From NCBI RefSeq assembly GCF_905171775.1, contig NC_053490.1:156556469-156620468 (forward strand): 64,000 nucleotides of DNA, written 5' to 3'. Made by a program: the position numbers and the translations under genes. How positions within the stretch are numbered: position 1 is the first letter of the stretch; every line of letters starts with the position of its first letter. Below, piece after piece: positions 56,848 through 64,000 of the stretch. Under the pieces are notes generated by a model. It was not told where the DNA came from, ran no database searches, and was given only the letters and a program-made list of their open reading frames with translations. Source of the DNA: Rana temporaria (lineage: Eukaryota; Chordata; Amphibia; Anura; Ranidae).

Positions 56848-56998
56848 GTCTCAAACTGGTGGCCCTCCAGCTGTTGTAAAACTACAAGTCCCATCATGCC
56901 TCTGCCTGTGGGAGTCATGCTGGTAACTGTCATTCTTGCAATGCCTCATTGGACTTGTAGTTTTGCAACAGCTGGAGGGCCGCCAGTTTGAGACGCCT
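56848..56998. mobile_element. hAT-type MITE (in unit 1)
   Basis: Ends gggtctcaaactggtggccc and (reverse complement) gcgtctcaaactggcggccc, with actacaagtcccatcatgcc inside. I recognise this as a widespread vertebrate MITE type. It carries a long self-complementary tract (ccctccagctgttg/caacagctggaggg). Confidence 0.8.
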
Positions 56999-57160
56999 GG
57001 AGAGGCTGCTTGCATATGTTTACATTGGTTTCCTAGGAGACGCTGAGGTAAAATCCTTCATACACACATCTGTGAGGGCTTTCTATAGCTCCTCCCACAC
57101 ACTGTGAGGTGATATGGCTCAGTTTTTTTTGGCTCTGCGTAACTTCTGCATGCTCTGCAT

Positions 57161-58358
57161 ATAGCAACCATGCATAGCAACCAGTCCATAGCAACCAGTC
57201 CATAGCAACCAGTCCATAGCAACCAGTCCATAGCAACCAGTCCATAGCAACCAGTCCCTAGCAACCGTCCATAGCAACCAGTCCATAGCAACCAGTCCCT
57301 AGCAACCAGTCCCTAGCAACCGTCCATAGCAACCAGTCCCTAGCAACCAGTACATAGCAACCACTCCATAGCAACCAGTCCATAGCAACCACTCCATAGC
57401 AACCACTCCCTAGCAACCAGTTCATAGCAACCAGTCCCTAGCAACCAGTCCCTAGCAACCAGTCCCTAGCAACCACTCCCTAGCAACCGCAACCAGTCCC
57501 TAGCAACCAGTCCCTAGCAACCAGTCCATAGCAACCGTCCATAGCAACCAGTCCATAGCAACCGTCCATAGCAACCGTCCATAGCAACCAGTCCATAGCA
57601 ACCGTCCATAGCAACCAGTCCATAGCAACCAGTCCCTAGCAACCACTCCCTAGCAACCACTCCCTAGCAACCACTCCCTAGCAACCACTCCCTAGCAACC
57701 ACTCCATAGCAACCAGTCCATAGAAACCAGTCCCTAGCAACCAGTCCATAGCAACCGTCCATAGCAACCAGTCCCTAGCAACCAGTCCATAGCAACCCTC
57801 CATAGCAACCACTCCATAGCAAACGTCTATAGCAACCACTCCATAGCAACCAGTCCATAGCAACCACTCCATAGCAACTGTCCATAGCAACTGTCCATAG
57901 CAACCATTCCATAGCAACCCTCCATAGCAACCACTGCATAGCAACCACTCCATAGCAACCACTCCATAGCAACCCATCCATAGCCATCAGTCCATAGCAA
58001 CCCTCCATAGCAACCAGTCCATAGCAACCAGTCCATAGCAACCCTCCATAGCAACCCTCCATAGCAACCACTCCATAGCAACCCTCCATAGCAACCACTC
58101 CATAGCAACCCTCCATAGCAACCCTCCATAGCAACCACTCCATAGCAACCGTCTATAGCAACCAGTCTATAGCAACCAGTCCATAGCATCCGTCCATAGC
58201 AACCAGTCCATAGGAACCAATCCAGAGCAACCGTCCATACCAACCACTCCATAGCAACCACTCCATAGCAACCAGTCCATAGCAACCGTCCATAGCCATC
58301 AGTCTATAGCAACCAGTCCATAGCAACTAGTCCATAGCAACCCTCCATAGCAGCCAGT
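57161..58358. repeat. 13/14-bp minisatellite array 1 (CCATAGCAACCAGT type)
   Basis: Roughly 85-90 units of ccatagcaaccagt and shorter variants ccatagcaaccgt and ccatagcaaccct. In the left part the variant ccctagcaaccagt dominates (about 57245-57780). Mixed 13- and 14-bp units mean all minus frames stay partly open, giving repetitive W/C/Y-rich text (WLLWTGCYG); no evidence of translation. Confidence 0.92.
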
Positions 58359-59317
58359 TTTTGATGGGGCAAATAGGATGGTGCAGTTTTGATGGTGCAG
58401 TTTTGATGGGCTAGTTTTTGATGGAGCAGTTTTTGATGGGGCAATGGACCGAATTGGATCGACACACGGTTGGATCTCATTTACATCTCCAGGGGCACCG
58501 TCTCCAGTCAGGAGTATTGGTGGAGGCAAGACCACGCCGCACAATTTCCCCAGAAATTGTATCTTTTCTAGTTATTATTCTTATAGCCAAATTTGCCCCC
58601 CTAACTCCTCCCACAGTTTTTACACTACATAGACGAGTAATATATCGAATCGTGCAGATTGTTCCCGATCGGTGGGCTATTACTGTGTGGAAAATTTCGC
58701 CGAATCGTTCGCGAAATATTGTAATTTTTGCGGCAAAATTTTCCCATAGGAATGAATGGGGAGCGGTAGAGTGTGGGATTTCTAAAAATGAAAAATCATT
58801 ACATGATTTGCAAACTGCGACCACACCCTCATTTTCAAGCCGACCTACACAAATCTTATATCAAAACGTTCAGCTATCCCTGCTGCCTCCACACGTGTTC
58901 ACGGCTAAGTGATTGATCAAACCGTTTTCACAATATGATAATTTGTTTGCAACCTACGCCATCCATTATTTCAATGGAAGTCAATGGAGGTCAAAGTTTA
59001 GAAAACTAAAATCATCTTTGGAATTTGTAAACTGCGACTGTGCCTTCAATTTTATTATTTCAGAGACATACTATACATCAAAATGTAGGTCTGGGTCTTG
59101 TGATTCGTAAAATATAAAGATATTCACCATACGATTCATAGTTTTTAAAATACAACCATTTGAATAGGACAAGTATTTAAGAAAAATCCAGGATCTGAGT
59201 CTCTGCTTAGAGGCTGCATGCTTATGTTTACATTGGTTTCCTAGGAGACGCTGAGGTAATAAAAACTCCTCACGCACAGCTGTAAGGGGATTCTATAGCT
59301 CCTCCCACACAGTTGTG

Positions 59318-59465
59318 AGGCAGTTGTGAGGTGTTTTCTGTGAGGTAAATACCTTCATACACACAGTTGTGAGGCAGTTGTGAGGTGTTTTCTGTGAGGT
59401 AAATACCTTCATACACACAGTTGTGAGGTAGCTGTGAGGTGTTTTCTGTGAGGTAAATACCTTAA
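59318..59465. repeat. 54-bp tandem array in unit 2
   Basis: About 2.7 units of the same repeat as 56225-56662, so copy number changed after, or differently from, the duplication. Confidence 0.88.
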
Positions 59466-59645
59466 TTTGAAGGACAAGTATTAAACAAAAAATCCTCAAT
59501 TTCTGCTGTGTTTACAGAGAGCCTGCAAACCAAACAATTGGTTTCCTAGGAGACGCTAAGGAGTTTAATAACACCTCACAAACAGCTGTGAGGTGAGTTG
59601 GCTCCTCCCACACAAGGCTGAGGGAACTTTCCTCTGCTTGCAAGG

Positions 59646-59795
59646 GTCTCAAACTGGTGGCCCTCCAGCTGTTGTAAAACTACAAGTCCCATCATGCCTC
59701 TGCCTGTGGGAGTCATGCTGGTAACTGTCATTCTTGCAATGCCTCATTGGACTTGTAGTTTTGCAACAGCTGGAGGGCCGCCAGTTTGAGACTCG
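59646..59795. mobile_element. hAT-type MITE (in unit 2)
   Basis: Same MITE at the same place as 56848-56998, so it was present before the duplication. Confidence 0.8.
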
Positions 59796-59952
59796 AGTGT
59801 GTTTGCATATGTTTACATTGGTTTCCTAGGAGACGCTGAGGTAAAATCCTTCATACACACATCTGTGAGGGCTTTCTATAGCTCCTCCCACACACTGTGA
59901 GGTGATATGGCTCAGTTTTTTTTGGCTCTGCGTAACTTCTGCATGCTCTGCA

Positions 59953-61152
59953 TATAGCAACCATACATAGCAACCAGTCCATAGAAACCAGTCCATAGCA
60001 ACCAGACCATAGCAACCCTCCATAGCAACCAGTCCATAGCAACCAGTCCATAGCAACCAGTCCATAGCAACCGTCTATAGCAACCAGTCCATAGCAACCA
60101 ATCCAGAGCAACCGTCAATACCAACCAGTCCATAGCAACCAGTCCATAGCAACCAGTCCATAGCAATCAATCCATAGCAACCAGTCCATAGCAACCAGTT
60201 CATAGCAACCAGTCCATAGCAACCAGTCCATAGCAACCGGTCCATAGCAACCAGTCCATAGCAACCGGTCCATAGCAACCGTCCATAGCAACCAGTCCAT
60301 AGCAACCAGTCCATAGCAACCAATCCATAGCAACCAATCCATAGCAACCGGTCCATAGCAACCATCCATAGCAACCAGTCCATAGGAACCCGTCCATAGC
60401 AACCAGACCATAGCAACCAGTCCATAGCAACCAGTCTCTAGCAACCACTCCATAGCAACCACTCCATAGCAACTGTCCATAGCAACCATTCCATAGCAAC
60501 CATTCCATAGCAACCGTCTATAGCAACCAGTCCATAGCAACCACTCCATAGCAACCACTCCATAGCAACCACTCCATAGCAACCGTCTATAGCAACCAGT
60601 CCATAGCAACCAGTCCATAGCAACCAATCCAGAGCAACCGTCAATACCAACCAGTCCATAGCAACCAGTCCATAGCAACCAGTCCATAGCAATCAATCCA
60701 GAGCAACCGTCCATAGCAACCAGTCCATAGCAACCAGTCCATAGCAACTGTCCATAGCAACCAGTCAATAGCAACCCGTCCATAGCCATCAGTCCATAGA
60801 AACCAGTCCATAGCAACCGGTCCATAGCAACCAGTCCATAGCAACCAGTCCATAGCAACCAGTCCATAGCAACCCATCCATAGCAACCGGTCCATAGCAA
60901 CAGGTCCATAGCAACAGGTCCATAGCAACCGTCCATAGCAACCAGTCCATAGCAACCGTCCATAGGAACCCGACCATAGCAACCGTCCATAGCAACCAGT
61001 CTCTAGCAACCAGTCCATAGCAACCAGTCCATAGCAACCACTCCGTAGCAACCACTCCGTAGCAACCACTCCATAGCAACCACTCCATAGCAACCACTCC
61101 ATAGCAACCAGTCCATAGCAACCCTCCATAGCAACCCTCCATAGCAACCAGT
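59953..61152. repeat. 13/14-bp minisatellite array 2
   Basis: Same motif and nearly the same length as array 1, but ccctagcaacc units are rare or absent and ccatagcaaccagt dominates. Minus-strand frames of up to 291 codons run through it and are by-products. Confidence 0.92.
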
Positions 61153-61353
61153 TTTTGATGGGGCAAATAGGATGGTGCAGTTTTGATGGGGTAGTTTTTA
61201 ATGGAGCAGTTTTTGATGGGGCAATGGACCGAACTGGCTCGACACACTGTTGGATCACATTTACATCTCCAGGGGCACCGTCTCCAGTCAGGAGTATTGG
61301 TGGAGGCAAGACCACGCCGCACAATTTCCCCAGAAATTGTATCTTTTCTAGTT

Positions 61354-63215
61354 AGTTATTGCTATGTTCTTAATTTTTACTAAGTGAATTTTTTTGAAGC
61401 ATCTTATGCAGTAAATTTTTCCCCTAATGAAGTGAACATTGATTCACAAAACTCATTTAGAAAGTTGGATGTAGTTCACCCATTTATAGTCTGTATACTA
61501 CTAATTGTGATAAGAATATCTTACCATAAATATGCACACCATTTTTTGGTTGTATTTTTATTGTATATCCTGGTGTTTTTTTATAAAGTCCCCTGGGCAC
61601 TGTGTATATGAATTTGGGGATGAAAGATTCCGCTAAATATTTTTTTTGTCCCTGGGTTTGGGGCGGGTGGGGGGGTTCGTCCTTGATCGCTTGTGTGCGT
61701 TCATGCTAGGTCTATGTTGGCAATTGTTAGTTAAGCATGTCTGTGCCCCGTTCTCTCTTTCCAATGGCACAGTAGTCAGTTTTTTGTAATGTTCTTTGCT
61801 CTTTGTTTTTTTGGGGGGTTTTTTTACGTGTTTTTTTTTATTTTACGTGTCCCTTTTTACACTGGCAGACTATATGTGGATTTGCATGGTGTATTTCCCC
61901 TGGTGTGCGGAATAGAGGCTGTGCAGGCACCTCATTAGGAGCCCCCTGGAGAGACATGTCTATTGAGATGTTTAAATCCTGTATGTGTTTTGCTGTGGGC
62001 CCATGGAGGTGCATGTTGGGATCATGTTGCATTTTGCATTTTGCTTGTACTCTGATCTATAATGTATTGGGTGTGTTGATAGATGCCCTGTGGGATTGTT
62101 TAATAACCTGCACTTTGTTTGTGCTCCACCTCACAACTCATTTCAGGGTTTAGGGGCTGCTCTGGAGTGTATTTCATGTCAGGCGCCATCTTTGATGATG
62201 CAAGTGTACATCACTTCCGCTGCTCGGGCTGAATAGCGGGGAAGAAATGCACCTTTGCTTTCATCGCGACAGCCACGAAGATGCGGTTGGGTATATTCCT
62301 CGGACATCTTTTCTTATGTGTGTACATCTATGCTAGAGGAGAGAGGGCCCACCAAGCTCTCTACCCACCAGCCCATTCTCCTAATTAGGGGACCAGCCGG
62401 CGTGGGGTTACCTGGTGAAGTATCGGGTCCCCTGGAGACCGAGACACCTCTCTGGATATCTGCAGACCCCCTACTGGGGACGTTTTGACACCCATCTTGG
62501 TACATTTTGGTAAGGATGATGTTTGTTGCTAGCTGCTGCTGAAATACTGAATGCTTTTTAGTGCTGGCTGTTAATTCCTTAATTTACCTTCTATTTAGCT
62601 TGGATTTAAAAAAAAAAACAAATTATGTTCAAACTGTCTATCTGAAGTCTCTGGAGTTATTATTCTGGCATCTTATGATATAAAGGTCAGTTGTAGCCTG
62701 ATATGATAACTATACCATTATTTTGATTACTTTATTAGACTTGAGCTGCATTATCGGCTTATCGGATTCCCCTTCCCCTGTTTTTTCCTCTATTTTTTTT
62801 TTCTCCCTTTTTTTGTGTGCTTTAATTGCTGCTGACGTATGTTTTTCCCTTTTATGACATGGCACAGGGTAAGTTGTTTCATATGTGTATATGTACTGAA
62901 TGATATATATATATGTGTGTGTGTGTGTTATGTACTGTACTTACTGTATGTTGTCTGCAAACACTAGGTATGTCCAGTCAGATGATGAGATTGAAGCCCA
63001 GAAAACATGTAGGCAAGCTCTACGTAAAATCTGACTGCTCCTCTCATACCTTATTTTATATGTGTGGGCCTGTAGTTGCCCTATGAATGTTATGTCCTTT
63101 TTTAAGCATTAATTGTAATAAAAATTTTATATAAAAAAGTTGTGTATATTTGATGACATTTTACACATCAGGAGACCATCGCTAAATGCCCATCTTCTGT
63201 GCACCTTCTTGATTT
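61354..63215. other. No gene; T-rich, possibly repeat-derived DNA
   Basis: Contains a (TA)n(TG)n tract at about 62905-62928 and, near 63110-63135, taataaaaattttatata, which could be an old element's 3' end. At 62983-63020 the text gatgatgagattg...cagaaaacatgtagg looks vaguely hammerhead-like but has a wrong core base. Open frames up to 116 codons show no domain. Confidence 0.4.
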
Positions 63216-63230
63216 AAAAAGTAGCCATTA

Positions 63231-63339
63231 ATCACATATGATGCAAACCACAACCTGAGACGTAAGAAGCATCAAATCATGAGCTGGTCTCTAGAATTTG
63301 GTAAAAGAAAGCTGAGGTGGTAAAAAAAAAAAAAAAAAA
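63231..63339 (+). ncRNA. Retroposed C/D-box snoRNA-like sequence with poly(A) tail
   Basis: A ~90-nt body ends in a pure A tract (63322-63339) and is flanked by an exact 16-bp direct repeat, aaaaagtagccattaa (63216-63231, 63335-63350), the hallmark of LINE-mediated retroposition of a short RNA. Inside: a C-box-like ATGATGC (63238-63244), D'-like CTGA (63255-63258), a C'-like catgagc, and D-box CTGA (63312-63315). The ends ATCAC/GTGGT can form a 5-bp terminal stem. The parent snoRNA is not identified. Confidence 0.6.
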
Positions 63340-63350
63340 AGTAGCCATTA

Positions 63351-63656
63351 AGGATTTGAAAGTGTCTCTGGAACACTACTATGGGCCCTAATCCTTTGCG
63401 ACTGATGTGACACCACACTACTTGTACAGTAGGTGCACGCGATATTGTGTCAATCTCGCTCCCTTTCTCGGCGAGATTGACCACCTACGAGCCCCATCGC
63501 GGGAGCCAGCGCCGAGCTGGCTTGCCGCGATGGAGACAGAGCCGTCATAGAAGCGACGAGAGATCCGACTTGGATTCCCGCCAATTCTACACGTGTGCGG
63601 CGTTTGTTATGAATCCTGAGGGGGAAGTCCCCGCCGGATTTTAAATAAAAATCTGG
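63351..63656. other. GC-richer DNA, probable repeat
   Basis: Contains the inverted pair tctcgctccctttctcggcgaga and alternating cgcgg words. No gene; it may be the left part of a MITE that includes the palindrome at 63657. Confidence 0.35.
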
Positions 63657-63710
63657 GTACCTACCCATGTGATACCTACCCACGTGGGTAGGTATCACAT
63701 GGGTAGGTAC
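63657..63710. repeat. 54-nt perfect palindrome
   Basis: gtacctacccatgtgatacc and onward is followed, without a spacer, by its exact complement; the centre cacgtg is at 63683/63684. Each half is itself a near direct repeat of acctaccca. Confidence 0.95.
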
Positions 63711-64000
63711 AGAGCATGATGGGACTGTGAGGCCTATATAGGTCCGATGCAAGCCACGCATCCATCATTTCAGCGAGAAGAGCCGGCGTGTCAACATCGG
63801 GAGAAGAAGAGAAGTGAAGAACATGACGTCACAGCACGGAAGAAGAACTCACGGCACGGAAGGAGAAGAAGACGTACAGCACGGAAGAAGAAGGCACCGG
63901 ACAGCGAGAGGAAGAACCAGGGTGCGCCGAGTCAACAGCGGAGAGCGGCGAACATAGAAGGAGACCCCCGGAGAGTTGAGAAGACCCCCCGGATAGCGGA
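63711..64000. repeat. Purine-rich degenerate repeat
   Basis: cagcacggaagaagaa-type words recur four times between about 63830 and 63900, followed by ggagag/cggaga text to the window end. Likely part of a dispersed repeat; it continues past the window. Confidence 0.5.

Larger units (their letters stand above)
55495..61353. repeat. Tandem duplication of a ~3-kb repeat unit
   Basis: Unit 1 about 55495-58570, unit 2 about 58571-61353. Both have the same order: a ~540-bp AT-rich block (phrases ttgttcccgatcggtgggct, ggtctgggtcttgtgattcg), a 54-bp array, a hAT-type MITE, a leader (ggctctgcgtaacttctgca), a 13/14-bp array, and an end block (gatggggcaaataggatgg to ccccagaaattgtatctt). The copies are about 95% alike by eye. 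The unit-length difference is largely explained by the 54-bp array. The similar open frames of 120 and 164 codons in the AT-rich block have no known domain; I do not call them genes. Confidence 0.88.

Noticed and set aside
60115..60990. 291-codon minus-strand frame of W/C/Y/G-rich repeats (and similar frames in 57161-58358)
   Set aside because: A direct consequence of the 13/14-bp minisatellite, which lacks stops in these frames; all frames overlap and no start context or domain is seen.
62983..63020. Possible fifth hammerhead-like core (agatgatgag...cagaaaac)
   Set aside because: The CTGA part is wrong (CAGA) and the intervening helix does not form well.
1..64000. CRISPR arrays, operons, ribosome binding sites, bacterial terminators
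   Set aside because: Repeat content, transposon classes and codon-free texture are vertebrate; the regular arrays here are minisatellites without spacers.
1..64000. tRNA or tRNA-derived SINE promoters
   Set aside because: I looked for B-box-like ggttcgaatcc text on both strands and found no convincing A/B-box pair.

Overview
The window looks like gene-free DNA (intergenic or deep intronic) from a large, transposon-packed vertebrate genome. The mix of repeats points to a neobatrachian frog, most likely a true frog (Ranidae): many PIF/Harbinger-like MITEs with GGGCCAGATTCAC ends, long TTAA-flanked elements, Tc1/mariner DD34E copies, CR1/L2/L1-Tx1 LINEs and Penelope-like elements (PLEs). That taxonomic call rests on pattern recognition, not a search. 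I found no host protein-coding exon, rRNA or tRNA. Every open frame I recognise belongs to a decayed transposon, and the other long open frames lie inside repeats.

Layout. 0-7.9 kb: MITEs and two large foldback elements (A, B) inserted one after the other at the same target. 8.8-11 kb: L1/Tx1 endonuclease fragment on the minus strand. 12.6-18.4 kb: a foldback, a long TTAA element, two Harbinger-like MITEs and a minisatellite. 18.9-21.9 kb: foldback elements E and C; C has about 647-bp arms around a 94-nt spacer with a hammerhead-like core. 23.2-26.3 kb: a Tc1 element broken by an L2 insertion and a MITE. 27.1-29.9 kb: an L2 LINE holding two TTAA elements in opposite orientation. 30.5-36.1 kb: a hammerhead-like core, an L1 3' end, TTAA elements and a second Tc1. 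37.7-39.3 kb: two Harbinger-like MITEs. 40.6-44.2 kb: two abutting TTAA MITEs, an L2 3' end and a hAT-like element with clear 8-bp duplications. 45.7-48.7 kb: a PLE reverse-transcriptase fragment and a four-level nest (LINE > hAT > foldback > MITE). 50.8-54.2 kb: a minus-strand PLE (linker, GIY-YIG endonuclease, hammerhead-like core downstream). 55.4-61.4 kb: a tandem duplication of a ~3-kb unit, each copy with a 54-bp array and a ~1.2-kb array of 13/14-bp repeats. 63.2-63.4 kb: a probable retroposed C/D-box snoRNA. 63.66 kb: a 54-nt perfect palindrome.

The most interesting thread is the co-occurrence of PLE coding fragments, hammerhead-like cores in four separate repeats (one of them downstream of the PLE endonuclease), and a set of foldback elements with 14-17-bp target duplications and a shared GCGCT-type outer motif. 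Hammerheads in PLEs are published; a foldback retroelement built around one is, as far as I know, not well described. Nested insertions with exact target duplications give a readable relative chronology for many elements.
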